A stretch of DNA of 64,000 nucleotides from Chitinispirillaceae bacterium (GTDB lineage: Bacteria; Fibrobacterota; Chitinivibrionia; Chitinivibrionales; Chitinispirillaceae): contig JAFGIN010000123.1 in the NCBI GenBank assembly GCA_016929595.1, forward strand, positions 1-64,000, in the 5' to 3' direction. The notes beneath the pieces are model-generated. The model searched no databases and was not told the origin of the DNA. It saw nothing but the letters and a program-made list of their open reading frames with translations. The position numbers and the translations under genes were made by a program. This document shows, in pieces, positions 1-10,258 of this stretch (position 1 is the stretch's first letter; each line of letters opens with the position of its first letter).

Positions 1-62
1 CTCCATTTTCCAATGGAGAGGGGGATCGAGGCGGTCACTGAGCTGAGTCGAAGTGGGGTGAG
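1..62. repeat. Hairpin and repeat-like intergenic sequence
   Basis: Positions 1-18 form a perfect 7-bp stem (CTCCATT / AATGGAG) with a 4-base loop. It is followed by a G-rich stretch and, at about 33-54, CACTGAGCTGAGTCGAAGTG, which resembles a short string that recurs between genes in many environmental bacterial genomes. The rest of the leader to position 281 shows no gene I recognise. The upstream context is cut off, so the hairpin could equally be the terminator of a gene outside the window. Confidence 0.35.
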
Positions 63-296
63 GCGATATGCGAATCGATGAGTATTCAAATAATTCTTAT
101 AGCATCCCTGAAAAAATATTTTATCTCGTACAGGGATTACTTCCGGAATTTATATTCCATTGTTCATTTATAAATTTGTGACCCGGGGCAATTTCCCTGA
201 CTTATGCACCTCTGCAACATCTTCAGCACTTCTCGAAAACTAATATCTGAATTTTGGATACTGAACAACAGTACTTTTTGAGTGAGGAGTATTCAT

Positions 297-1646
297 TTGA
301 TCGATCAAATTTCGCCAATATACGTATTGGGCCATGTTAATCCCGATATTGATTCAATTGCATCAGCCATGGGATATGCCTGGCTCCTGCGTGAGAAGGA
401 TGAAAAGAATGCAATTGCAGCCCGCCCTGGACCGATAACGCCTCAAACTGCCTGGATTCTGCAACAACTTCATCTTGAACCACCACTTTTTCTTGCAGAT
501 GCATCTCCGCGTTTCAACCGGATTGCCCGTCCGCTTCCACCGGTGACACCAAACCGGTCGCTTCGTGAAGCGTGGTCAATTGCAGCATCAAATTCGATTG
601 GTGTGCCGGTTATTGATGCGGATAACCGCCCTCTTGGTATGGTAACCGGAGCAAGTGTATTCAAATTCATTTCGCGCCAGATCGATTCATTAATCGACCT
701 TAACAATGTCTCAGTTGCAAAGCTACTGTCTGTTCCATGCTGCGAGGCGATGGATCCTGATGTGCCTCGTTTTAAGAACACAATGCGAATTTGTGAGGGA
801 CATCGTCGGGTCATGCGTGAAGAACGAAATGATTTTCTGGTGACACATGATGATGGAACCTACTGGGGAGTCTGTCGATCACCAGATGTTATAAATCCAC
901 CAAAAATGAAAATAATTCTTGTAGACCATAATGAGATATCTCAATCCATTCGTGCCATGGATGAAGCAGAGCTTGTCGAAGTGCTTGATCATCACAGACT
1001 TGGTACTCAGTCGACAAGAATTCCCGTTCCTTTCTATATAGATATCGTAGGAAGTACATCAACGCTGGTCAGTGAACGTATCTTTTTGTTCGCCATGACC
1101 CCTCCTCCGGAGATCGCAGCATTACTTCTTGCCGGAGTGATCTCCGATACCCTTATTTTAAACTCCCCTACGACTACATCACGGGATCGTATCGTCGTTG
1201 ACAATTTAATGTCTATCGTCAAGAGTAGTGGTGTTCTGCCATTCAAAAATTACCTGGATTTCGGAAAAGAGCTTTTAACTGCAGGATCAGGTATGGTAGT
1301 TGCATCAGTTGATACCATTATTCAAACAGATTTGAAAATATACGAAACGGCGGGATTCAAATTTGGTCTTGCCCAGGTTGAGGTCGGTAATCTTAATGAA
1401 TTGATTGCACGCGTCGGAGAAATTTCTACGGGACTCGATACGTTATGTCAATCAAAAGGGTTATCATTTGCGTTACTGATGGTAACTGATATCGTACGTT
1501 CTGTAAGCAGACTTTTGATTGAGGGTGAAAAAGACAAACTCAATGATCTTCCATACGCAAAACTGCCTGATGGAACGTATGATGCACCTGGACTGGTTAG
1601 CCGTAAAAAGCAGCTTTTACCTGCCATTCTGGCTCTGTTTGAATAG
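297..1646 (+). CDS. ppaC: Manganese-dependent (family II) inorganic pyrophosphatase with CBS domains
   Basis: Predicted cytoplasmic enzyme hydrolysing pyrophosphate to two phosphates. From the start chosen here, the N-terminal DHH-type metal site reads GHVNPDIDS (H13, D17, D19), followed by LVDHNE near residue 208 and LDHHR near 230. The C-terminal DHHA2 half ends with the substrate-binding SRKKQ motif. About residues 60-200 are inserted between the N-terminal motif and LVDHNE and resemble a CBS pair (SIGVPVIDADNRPLGMVTG in the first), as in adenine-nucleotide-regulated CBS-PPases. The length fits a CBS-PPase lacking the extra DRTGG domain. A GTG at 282 is in frame, but GAGGAG at 284-289 sits 7 bases before TTG 297, so I prefer TTG. 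That GTG would place the Shine-Dalgarno inside the gene. The family is well supported; nucleotide regulation is inferred from the domain. Confidence 0.9.
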   Translation: MIDQISPIYVLGHVNPDIDSIASAMGYAWLLREKDEKNAIAARPGPITPQTAWILQQLHLEPPLFLADASPRFNRIARPLPPVTPNRSLREAWSIAASNSIGVPVIDADNRPLGMVTGASVFKFISRQIDSLIDLNNVSVAKLLSVPCCEAMDPDVPRFKNTMRICEGHRRVMREERNDFLVTHDDGTYWGVCRSPDVINPPKMKIILVDHNEISQSIRAMDEAELVEVLDHHRLGTQSTRIPVPFYIDIVGSTSTLVSERIFLFAMTPPPEIAALLLAGVISDTLILNSPTTTSRDRIVVDNLMSIVKSSGVLPFKNYLDFGKELLTAGSGMVVASVDTIIQTDLKIYETAGFKFGLAQVEVGNLNELIARVGEISTGLDTLCQSKGLSFALLMVTDIVRSVSRLLIEGEKDKLNDLPYAKLPDGTYDAPGLVSRKKQLLPAILALFE

Positions 1647-1659
1647 CGTTCTATAAAAT

Positions 1660-2583
1660 ATGACTGATATTAATTATATATTTCTGAAAGTGTTGGCAAT
1701 TGTTGCTATCGGTTACGTACTCAAACAAACAAAAGTTCTTACTATTGAACATGGTAAATTTCTCTCCCGCATCGTGTTGAATATTACTCTTCCGGCAGTG
1801 ATATTAAAAACAATCAGCACAATCAAACTGGATTACTCTCTTTTCCTTGCACCCCTTATCAGTCTGTTTCATTCTGTAGTAGTAGCAGTTGCCGCAATAT
1901 TTCTTTTCAAAAAGGAGTCAGCACAGAACAAAGGGGTTGCACTGATGTCCTCTGTTGGATTTAATATCGGTCTGTTTGCATACCCTGTTATTCTTGACCT
2001 TTTTGGTTCATCCGGATTGTCAATAATCGCAATGGTTGACTTCGGAAATGCTTTTATCGTGTTTGGATTATCATATTTTCTTGGATATATTTATTCAAAA
2101 AAGCGCTCCGGAGAGAAACTGAGCATAGCTGGAATAATTAAATTATTCGCCACTTCAGTTCCCTTCATGTGCTATCTTGTCGCAGCAGCAATGAACGTTT
2201 GTAATGTACGTTTTTCAGGGCTTCCACTGGAAATCATTGACAGCATCGCTCAGGCAAACACCGCAATGGCATTCATTGTCCTTGGATTGACACTTGATTT
2301 TCGTTTCGAGTCATCACACTGGAAACTTATTGGGAAAGTTCTCGGGTTACGATATATCGCAGGATTGACATCAGGCATAATCCTCTTTATGATACTCCCC
2401 TTCCCTTACGTTTACAGAATCGTTACCCTCATCGGATTGATACTTCCCGTCGCAATGGCAATAATCCCCTATTCGGTCGAGTTTGAATACGACACGCGTA
2501 TTACAGCAACGATAGCTAACTGTATGATGATAATAAGCTTTTTACTGATGTGGTTGCTAATGATGATAATCAAGCCCGGGTAA
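1660..2583 (+). CDS. AEC family transporter (auxin efflux carrier-like permease)
   Basis: A 307-residue integral membrane protein with about ten hydrophobic segments. The order is typical of the AEC family (PF03547): an N-terminal half ending in a helix with VGFNIGLFAYPVI, a charged cytoplasmic loop (YSKKRSGEKLS) and a C-terminal half with a conserved NTAMAFIVLGLTL segment. AEC permeases export or import small organic anions such as malate, and the substrate cannot be read from the sequence. It starts only 13 bases after the pyrophosphatase stop, so the two are probably co-transcribed, although no functional link is obvious. It ends facing the GDPD-like gene, with a repeat element in the convergent gap. 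Confidence 0.85.
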   Translation: MTDINYIFLKVLAIVAIGYVLKQTKVLTIEHGKFLSRIVLNITLPAVILKTISTIKLDYSLFLAPLISLFHSVVVAVAAIFLFKKESAQNKGVALMSSVGFNIGLFAYPVILDLFGSSGLSIIAMVDFGNAFIVFGLSYFLGYIYSKKRSGEKLSIAGIIKLFATSVPFMCYLVAAAMNVCNVRFSGLPLEIIDSIAQANTAMAFIVLGLTLDFRFESSHWKLIGKVLGLRYIAGLTSGIILFMILPFPYVYRIVTLIGLILPVAMAIIPYSVEFEYDTRITATIANCMMIISFLLMWLLMMIIKPG

Positions 2584-2631
2584 TATCATTTATTTTGTCA
2601 CTCACCCGAACTCCAGAAAAAACGATTATAT

Positions 2632-2756
2632 AACGGTCTCATAATTTTCGGGATCACTGTCATAATCGTAATCGTGACCGGGATCGATCCTCAATTATTG
2701 TATTTTTCGATACCGATATCTGAGTGAAAACATGTGCATTGTATTATGAGACTGTT
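2632..2756. repeat. Dispersed repeat copy A with terminal inverted repeats
   Basis: The gap between two convergent genes is bounded by 14-bp inverted arms, AACGGTCTCATAAT (2632-2645) and ATTATGAGACTGTT (2743-2756), matching at 13 of 14 positions. Read on the minus strand, the interior (GGTATCGAAAAATACAATAA, then TTGAGGATCGAT) aligns with the interior of the element at 21236-21345. It is therefore the same repeat family in opposite orientation. It could be a small non-autonomous mobile element or a bidirectional transcription end. Confidence 0.6.
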
Positions 2757-2761
2757 AATAA

Positions 2762-3598
2762 CTACTCAATAAATGTATCAGGTTGAAAATAATCAGTATA
2801 GATCCCATATGCCCCATCACTGCGATACTTGCTATACAGACCAATTTCATTAATGGTATGTACATAAACTGGTATATCAAGTAACGAACATCTCTTTAAA
2901 AATTCACTTGTAGCTCTTACACTTGACATTGTTAATCCGAACAGTTTGTTTTTATAACAAAAAGAGATCACTTCATCATCAGAAGCCTTCATTCTGTAAA
3001 GTGTAAGAATAATCGAACTGTACCCCATACTTCGTACCTGTTCATACTCATCAAATTTATATATCTGCGGAATGATCTGGCGAGATAGCCGGGGATATTT
3101 TTTTTGTATGAGTCTGAGAATTTCCAGGTTATTATCCTTTATATCGGTAATTATATATGCATCCTTGTGTTTGCGAAGCCATTTTGCCAGTTTTTTAAGA
3201 TCGAGCAATTCGGGAAAGGATTTTACACGTTTGATATCTTTGAGTGCCGGCGGATGCGGTAGATTGTGTTTTTTAATCAGAGTTTTACCATAATCCCAGT
3301 CGTGTACCAGAAACGGAACTCCATCAGATGTTTTTGAAATATCCACTTCAAAATAACGAAAACCTTCACTATACGATTGATCAAGAGCCTGACGTGAATT
3401 ACTCAATTTTAAACCATTGATATCTCCGCCGGCATGGGCAATGAGTCGTGGCAAACTATTTTCAGAAAAATCCGATGTTTGTACATTTGAAATTACAATT
3501 ACAAAACTTGCCAGCAGCACAAGAGTGGAAAGAGCCATCAATCGAACTCCCGGGCAAAGAGTTTTCAAAAAATGTACAGTATTTTTTATCTTTCGCAT
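2762..3598 (-). CDS. GDPD/PI-PLC superfamily phosphodiesterase, membrane-anchored
   Basis: A 278-residue protein of the glycerophosphodiester phosphodiesterase TIM-barrel superfamily. An N-terminal hydrophobic segment (about residues 18-38) is an uncleaved anchor or signal, placing the barrel outside the cytoplasm. The core motifs are visible: IAHAGG (active-site His), YFEVDISKTSDG (metal-binding Glu/Asp) and VHDWD (second His). The usual HRG is HAG here and the usual ENT is reduced to SNS, as in an uncharacterised GDPD-like subfamily rather than in GlpQ. It probably cleaves a glycerol- or inositol-phosphodiester, but the substrate is unknown. It is convergent with the AEC gene and has no operon partner. 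Confidence 0.75.
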   Translation of the reverse strand: MRKIKNTVHFLKTLCPGVRLMALSTLVLLASFVIVISNVQTSDFSENSLPRLIAHAGGDINGLKLSNSRQALDQSYSEGFRYFEVDISKTSDGVPFLVHDWDYGKTLIKKHNLPHPPALKDIKRVKSFPELLDLKKLAKWLRKHKDAYIITDIKDNNLEILRLIQKKYPRLSRQIIPQIYKFDEYEQVRSMGYSSIILTLYRMKASDDEVISFCYKNKLFGLTMSSVRATSEFLKRCSLLDIPVYVHTINEIGLYSKYRSDGAYGIYTDYFQPDTFIE

Positions 3599-3835
3599 CT
3601 TTAACCATGTTTTTTTTCAAAAAAGGTTTATTTTCAATAGGCCGACGATGACTGAGATAACATCTCAATAACAGGCAACCATGTTGTAATTCATACTACA
3701 ATGGGTGAAAAAAACATTTCAATCCAAAAACTGAAAGAACAATTAAAAATTATTTAAACATCATTGAGATTTCACTAAGTTCATCAGTTTTATTAAAATT
3801 AATTATTATTTTAGGTATATGAAAAGGAGTATAAA

Positions 3836-5458
3836 ATGAATAAATATAGTATATATACATTTAATCGCAGCATATTCATCCAATTAACACTATTTCTTCT
3901 CACAGTGATCTCGTTTGCGGATAACCCACTGGTGCGCCACATTTTTACTGCTGATCCAGCCCCGCTCATCTACAAGGATCGGTTCTACATTTTTACTGGC
4001 CACGATGAAGGCGGTAATAATAGTTGGACGCTCAATGGCTGGCACGTTCTATCATCCTCTGACATGGTAAACTGGACTGACCATGGAGAGGTGTTAGGGG
4101 TTAAAGATGTTGCCTGGCTTAACAAAAGCCAGGCCTGGGCAGCACAGTGTGTTTACCATGATGGGAAATTTTACTTTTACATTTGTGATTCAGGAGAAAT
4201 AGGCGTCGCTGTTTCAGACAGTATTCTTGGCCCCTATCGTGATGCATTGGGTAAACCGCTTATATCCAATAAAACAACTGGCGCCTGTCCCGGTGATGAC
4301 AATATCGATCCATCAGTATTTATCGATAATGATGGTCAGGCCTACATTTACTGGGGAACAGATCGTGTTGTCAGACAGGCAAGACTGAAAAAAAATATGA
4401 TAGAAATTGATGGTTCAATCACTGTTCCCCAGGGGCTAAATCGTTTTTTTGAAGCATCCTGGGTACACAAAAAAGGTAGTATCTATTATTACTCGTATGC
4501 AGCATCAAACAACGATGGCAAAAACTGGCCTTCAAACATTGATTACGCAACAAGTTCCAACCCTCTTGGCCCCTGGACATATAAAGGAACGTTAAATGGG
4601 TTTGCCGGCACTGGAACAAACCATGCCGGAATTGTCGAGTTTAAAAATCAATGGTATTTTGTTTACCATACAGATTATTTATCTGCAGGAGAGCCATGGA
4701 AACGCTCAGTCCATATCGATTATCTTTATTACAATAATGACGGAACCCTCAAAAAGATTGTTCAGGACAGTACTGGAGTCCAGAATGTCGGATCCTCCCC
4801 GTTGTTTTCAGAAAAGGCTCTATACAAAATCAAGGCTCGCCACAGCGGGAAAGTGATGGAAGTTGCAGATGGATTGACATCAAACAATGCAAACATTCAA
4901 CAGAATACTGATAATGGAAAATCTCATCAACGCTGGAAAATAGTTGAGGAGGAAAGAGGCGTTTATCAAATTATAAATGAAAACAGTGGTCTTGCTCTCG
5001 ATGCGGAAAAGAATGAAAATAATGTAATACAGTATGCATACTGGGGTGGTGCCAATCAACGATGGAAAATTACCGGCTGTGGAAACGGTGCTTATTACAT
5101 TGTTAACAAAGGTAATAACCGGATGCTTGAAGTATATTACGCAGAAACAAATGATGGCTCAAACATACAGCACTGGGGATTCAATGGAGAGACCTGTCAG
5201 ATGTGGGACATTATCCGGGTCGACTCGATTACAGTTTCGATACTGCCACAACCGACATCAGAAAAAATAAACATGACAGGATATTATACTGGTACTCTCT
5301 TTCTGAATGAAAAAGCTCATCCGGTTCAGAATGCAACACCATTTTTTAATCTCGCAGGAAGAAGACATAAACGATTGCATCTATCGAACAGGAATAGTTG
5401 TGGATACTATATCCGATACCAATTTCCTCAGACATCCCCTGATGTCATACTAAAATAA
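3836..5458 (+). CDS. Secreted GH43 family glycosidase with C-terminal ricin-type lectin domain
   Basis: Predicted secreted hemicellulase (arabinofuranosidase, xylosidase or arabinanase type). A signal peptide spans about residues 1-28. The five-bladed GH43 domain covers about 30-320 with the expected acidic triad: D40 in TADPAPL (base), D158 in NIDPSVF (pKa modulator) and E206 in FFEASW (acid). Residues about 325-460 are a ricin B-like trefoil (CBM13/RicinB_lectin_2) with repeated QRWKI and QMWDII motifs, likely binding polysaccharide. The last ~70 residues contain FFNLAGRR and a late GYYIRYQ, similar to the C-terminal sorting or anchoring tails on secreted enzymes of this phylogenetic neighbourhood. 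AAGGAG lies just upstream of the ATG. The exact substrate within GH43 cannot be assigned. Confidence 0.88.
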   Translation: MNKYSIYTFNRSIFIQLTLFLLTVISFADNPLVRHIFTADPAPLIYKDRFYIFTGHDEGGNNSWTLNGWHVLSSSDMVNWTDHGEVLGVKDVAWLNKSQAWAAQCVYHDGKFYFYICDSGEIGVAVSDSILGPYRDALGKPLISNKTTGACPGDDNIDPSVFIDNDGQAYIYWGTDRVVRQARLKKNMIEIDGSITVPQGLNRFFEASWVHKKGSIYYYSYAASNNDGKNWPSNIDYATSSNPLGPWTYKGTLNGFAGTGTNHAGIVEFKNQWYFVYHTDYLSAGEPWKRSVHIDYLYYNNDGTLKKIVQDSTGVQNVGSSPLFSEKALYKIKARHSGKVMEVADGLTSNNANIQQNTDNGKSHQRWKIVEEERGVYQIINENSGLALDAEKNENNVIQYAYWGGANQRWKITGCGNGAYYIVNKGNNRMLEVYYAETNDGSNIQHWGFNGETCQMWDIIRVDSITVSILPQPTSEKINMTGYYTGTLFLNEKAHPVQNATPFFNLAGRRHKRLHLSNRNSCGYYIRYQFPQTSPDVILK

Positions 5459-5640
5459 TAATGATTCGAATGCCTGCAGCCCAATGAATTAAAACATTAA
5501 AATAACTCACTCAATAAACTAAACTCTGTTTTTTTAGAAATCCGTGTGTATCAGCTGGCATGATGTTAGTTTAACTGTATAGAGCAGCGTACTTTTTTAT
5601 TTTCTGCAATATATTATTATAACAATCAAGAGTTGACCTT

Positions 5641-6483
5641 ATGCTCATTATAAAAAAAATTATATTCAGGCAATTTATTAACATCGCAACGATGTTGCTT
5701 ACGGGAACACTTTTTTTTCCTGTTTGGGCTCAGGACTCATCACTTACATCATCACATACAATACAAAGCACATTATGCTTGCCGGAAGTTCTATTTACCA
5801 AAGGAAAGGAAACAATCAGGTTCTGTTTTGACGATTTCACACCTCAGGATGATTCCTGTTGTATGGTTAGTATAAAGTTTTCGAAGTATGGAATCAACAC
5901 GAGGTTCAATTATACTACAGATGGAAACTGGATCTGCACCGGTACATCTCTTGACAGTAACGCAAACAGTAAAGCTAAGCTTACTGCATCCTCGTCCTAT
6001 AACGATAAGGGTATTCTGACCAGAGTTATCTTTACTGTTGATGCTCCGTTTGATTCAGCTAGAATGGAACTGGAACAATCGACTGATATCATTTCACAAA
6101 AAGATACAATGCAATTGTCAGATTATGAGATATCAAGAGGAACATTTATTTGTGATGAAAAAATCATTTACGGAAAACTGGTTATTCGGGACTATGTATA
6201 CCCTGCCGGTTATGGAGAAAAAGGTCAGATTCTTAATTATCCGGAGCGTTCAGCATTCCATCATGGGGGATCAGTCAGATTACCCACCGGTGGAGGATTA
6301 TTAGAGATCCGCGCCTATATGATGAATTACTGGCACATTCAACAGCCATTACCTATTGTATTTGATGACCCCGAGAAGATCAGAAAATATGAGGCCTACC
6401 TTGCAAAGTGGCGTTCGCGGAATCCCCCGCGCGAGAAAAAGGTGCGGCAGCGAAAACCTTTTTTTAAGATTAAATCGTTGTAA
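5641..6483 (+). CDS. Secreted protein of unknown function
   Basis: I do not recognise this 280-residue protein. It has a clear signal peptide (hydrophobic stretch about residues 14-29 ending VWA-QD), so it acts outside the cytoplasm. The body is rich in Ser, Thr and aromatic residues with alternating beta-strand patterns and a few Cys (including DDSCCMVS), suggesting a beta-sandwich. A Gly-rich segment (RLPTGGGLLEIRAY) precedes a strongly basic C terminus (PPREKKVRQRKP). It sits between a GH43 enzyme and a modular surface protein, so a role in polymer binding is possible, though that rests on context only. The gap of about 180 bases upstream suggests its own promoter. Confidence 0.6.
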   Translation: MLIIKKIIFRQFINIATMLLTGTLFFPVWAQDSSLTSSHTIQSTLCLPEVLFTKGKETIRFCFDDFTPQDDSCCMVSIKFSKYGINTRFNYTTDGNWICTGTSLDSNANSKAKLTASSSYNDKGILTRVIFTVDAPFDSARMELEQSTDIISQKDTMQLSDYEISRGTFICDEKIIYGKLVIRDYVYPAGYGEKGQILNYPERSAFHHGGSVRLPTGGGLLEIRAYMMNYWHIQQPLPIVFDDPEKIRKYEAYLAKWRSRNPPREKKVRQRKPFFKIKSL

Positions 6484-6529
6484 TAAAATTTCTATTTACA
6501 TTTCTGCCACAACGGAATTGCATCTCCCC

Positions 6530-6559
6530 GCAGGGTCGGGTTTCCTACCCGATCCCTGC
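6530..6559. repeat. GC-rich REP-like hairpin
   Basis: GCAGGGTCGGG (6530-6540) pairs with CCCGATCCCTGC (6548-6559) across a 7-base loop with one bulged base. It stands out in AT-rich surroundings. No U-tract follows on the plus strand (TTG and then an A-run), so it does not look like a standard terminator. A palindromic extragenic repeat is more likely. Confidence 0.5.
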
Positions 6560-6727
6560 TTGAAAAAAAATCAAGAAATGTGACGTAGATCACATCTTCC
6601 AACTTATGTATTAAGTATATTGTTTCCTGAATGTTAGTTAGTAGCTGAATAGTTGTAGCGGTTAAACCTGGAAGCCTTGCTGCACGACTATCATTTAATT
6701 TAACAATACATGTAGAAGGAAAATGTG

Positions 6728-9700
6728 ATGATTCGTCCGATTATTTCGAGAAGGGTTCTGCTGCTGGCGGTTACAATAATATGTACAATGTTCTGCAATC
6801 TTCCGCCGGATCTTTCAGACCCATCCAATACAAGTATCACCCCATTCATTACATCAACGGATGGTAAGACATATAAGGAGAGTCTCTGGGATACTGCAGG
6901 AAAACCAGTGAACATCGGAGCCGCACTGTTCCTTCCGGTAAATATCAATTCAATCAATCTGAAAATTACACGCGACACTCAACTGATATTCGACACATTA
7001 TTCCAGGATTACATTCGGGATTCTTTCAAAGACACACTCCTGAAAACGTTTACTTTTTTCATTCCTGGAAAATATCAGGCGACGTTCACCCCAAAGACAG
7101 CTCTTTCGCTCGAACCGGTTTCAATCAGTTTTGTGATGCTTGCATCAGAGAATCATAAACCCGAAATAGAAATAAAGGGTACTACAACAGTAAAGCCAGG
7201 TGAAACCTGTGCGCTGGCAGTAATCAGCAGCGATCCGGACTCCGGACAGGTACTTACAATGACGGTTAAAGGTCAGCCTTATGGTTCCACATTTCTTAAC
7301 GGTTCTTTTTTCTGGGCGGTGCCATTAAACTTTACAGGTTACGATACGCTTGTTTTTGCAGTCACCGATAACGGTAATCCCCCGCTCAGTGCAGAGAAAC
7401 AGGTAATTCTGACTGTCACTGCCCCGCCCGAAAACAATGCGCCAAAATGGAGTGATGACACCCTTATGGTCTTGCTGAATGACACATCAGCATACTCTTT
7501 AAATCTTGCCGCAAAATGCACTGACAGCGATGGTGACTCTCTGAGCTGGCTGCTTTTACAACAGGATTCTCTGAACGATTCGATCAAAAACGGGGCGTAC
7601 CTATTCAGGGCCACCCCTGCTTCTGCGGGTACCCACTACCCTGCTATCATTGCAACAGACCCCAGTGGAGCATCAGATACATTATTTATCAAATTGACAA
7701 TTCAACTATTGCCCTCATCCAGGGTTGAACTTGCATCGATCGGTTTTTCATCAGGTACACTCCCCGGGAAATCTGCACCGGTACCCGATACCCTTTACGA
7801 CACGGTATCTTTTAACGATAGTCTCATCTCGATATCATTTACTTTATGGGACACAACTACAGCTATAAGTGTCAATGGAATGAATCTTCCTGATGATTCA
7901 ACTGCAACAACTGTTCTTTTATCTGCCGGCAGCAATGTTGCAGAGGTTACATTGAATGCAGCAGATAATTCCATCAGCAAGACCTATCATATCACTATAG
8001 TTAGAAAACAAAACAGTGTAGAACCACTGACTACGCCGCCGACGGGTCTCATAATAGACAGTATTTTTACGACGTATGTTACACTGCGATGGAGTGACAT
8101 CACAAATGCGACCTCATATACTGTTGAGCGAAGTAAAGGAACTGCCGCAGCCTTCTCTGTTGCAGGCAGCGTAAACAGTAACTGTCTTTCGGACACCGGA
8201 CTCGAGCAGGGAACAATCTATTTTTATCGTGTCAGTGCATCAAATGCAGCTGGTTCGACCAGTTTCAGCACACCACTCGAGGTTAAAACCTGGAAAGAAC
8301 CAGTTATTACAAAAGACCTTGAACCAGTACTGGTAATTACTGAAGGGCAGCCATTAACATTGTCGGTTACAGCGACCGGAACTCCGGAGTGCACGTACCA
8401 ATGGAAGAAAAATGATACAGAGATTGAAGGTGCGACATCAAATGTTTTTGAGATCAACCCGGCATATCAGAGTAATTCCGGAGTATATATGGTAGTTGTC
8501 AGGAATGGTGTACGAACGATAACCAGTAAACAGAGTAAGGTTGAGGTAGTACCATCATATACATTGAGCACAATTTCATCCCCGGCACCAGGCGGCAGCG
8601 TCTCACGATCAAAAGATACCACGGTTTACAGTTCAGGAAGCATTGTTACACTTACCACAGCAGCTGCAGTGGGATATCGTTTCAACGGCTGGACAGGTGA
8701 TACGACTGGCACCTCCAACCCGCTTGTTATTACTATGACTAAAAACAAAACTCTGTTTGCCAATTTTGTCAGACAATACACATTGACATTGACAGCATCG
8801 TCACCAGCCAGAGGTACGGTCGATCCCGCATCCGCTGTAATGGTTGATTCGGGTGCGACATTTACGATTAAAGCTGCTCCATCTAATGGATACACATTCA
8901 AAAAATGGAGTACATCCAGTGCAGGTGTAACAATTGTGGATACACTGGCGCTAACTACCAATGTGAGGTTAGCCGGAGGTAATGCGACGATCCAGGCTGT
9001 GTTTGGTTGTGTGACATTTGCAAAACAGTTGAAATTGAGTCAATATCCGGACTTAAACCTGGTTGATGTAGTTCAGACTGAGGACGGCGGGTATATGGCA
9101 ATCAGTTCTGATCAGACTTTGATAAAATTGGATTATAAAGGGGATACAGTTTTTGTAAAGAAAGTTTATATTTCTATTCCAAGTTCTATTTATCCGACAA
9201 AAAATGGATATATCATCTCCGGTGTTGATTCAGACCAAGGTAGTGTTGCTGTACATGCTCAGAACGGTAACTTGTTGTGGTCGAATTATCTGGGTAATGA
9301 TACACAATCAACTTCTTTTAACATTACCATGATAGCCAATAATGATGGCTACATTTGTGGTGGAAGGGTTCTTGGAGATTTTTATTTTGTTAAAACTGAT
9401 GGAAACGGAAATAAAATCTGGGAAAATACCTCTACAGCATGGGGTGGTTTAGTGACTGATTGCAGGCCAACACGTGACGGTGGATACATTGTTGCAGGTC
9501 CTGCAGGCCAGGGATTTGGAGGGTTATTAGTTAAACAAGCAGTGATGGAGTTATTGAATGGCAAGATGACTTTCGATCTACTATATTTTCAAAATATTCG
9601 CAGTATTCCATTTCTTCAGTAGATACTACCACTGATGGAAAATGTGTTGTCGTTGGCAGTTGTAACTTAGATAGGGGATTTTTATTTAAAATTCTATTGG

Positions 9701-9996
9701 ACAAAAAGCTCGAAAAGTTTATAGAGATTAATAGCGCAATCCAAATCTGTAATGTAAAAACAACAAAGACTGGTGATATGTTCTTGGTTGGTTCAACAAT
9801 TTCACTAGGAAGTGGTGGTGATGATATATACATTATGAAAGCCAACAGCTCTGGGGATATTATTTCTCAATCTACTTATGGTACTGCAAATGGTGAAATG
9901 GGTATCTCTCTTAAAATAACAAATGATGGCGGCTGCATAGTGGTCGGTAGTTACAACTGGATTATTAAAACTGATGAAAATTGTAAAGTAGAATAA
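6728..9996 (+). pseudogene. Modular secreted lipoprotein (Ig/cadherin, FN3, InlB repeats, propeller), frameshifted
   Basis: Large surface-protein gene interrupted once. The N terminus has a lipobox-like TMFC after a hydrophobic stretch. Domains in order: Ig/cadherin-like modules (about residues 140-330), a cadherin-like beta-sandwich (335-430), FN3 (440-525), an Ig-like module (530-610), two InlB/Listeria-Bacteroides-type repeats with GYRFNGWTGD and GYTFKKWSTS (615-765), then DGGY-type propeller blades. The open frame stops at 9622, but blade sequence resumes in another frame (SDGVIEWQDDF from 9541) and runs to 9996. Restoring one A in the A-run at 9533-9535 gives VKTSSDGVIEW and joins the frames into about 1089 residues with seven blade repeats. 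AGAAGGA upstream fits ATG 6728 better than GTG 6725. It may be a true recent mutation or an assembly error. Confidence 0.85.
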
Positions 9997-10258
9997 ACTT
10001 TAGTTTAGGATATATTTGATCGCAGGACACCAAAATTGCGAAATAAATCTCGTAAAGAGATTGTTTGGGCCTAGTGTTATTTAATATTTGTACTAATTTT
10101 AAAACCATGAGTTTTAATTTTGGGGGGTTCCATTTCTCCATGTACACAAACTTTGTACTTGTTTTTTAAAAAAAATATTAGAAAAGAGCCGTTTTTTTCA
10201 TTTATTTCAGCTATATTAATGGTTGTTTTCGGGAGTGTTTTGAAGGAAAGGATTAAAA

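Noticed and set aside
282-296. GTG start adding five residues to the pyrophosphatase
   Set aside because: The Shine-Dalgarno GAGGAG overlaps this stretch and points to TTG 297.
6530-6559. Terminator for the unknown secreted protein gene
   Set aside because: No T-tract follows on the plus strand; an A-run is present instead. A REP-like palindrome fits better.
9533-9541. Programmed ribosomal frameshift in the propeller protein
   Set aside because: No classic slippery heptamer with a downstream structure is evident. A simple homopolymer indel explains the join.
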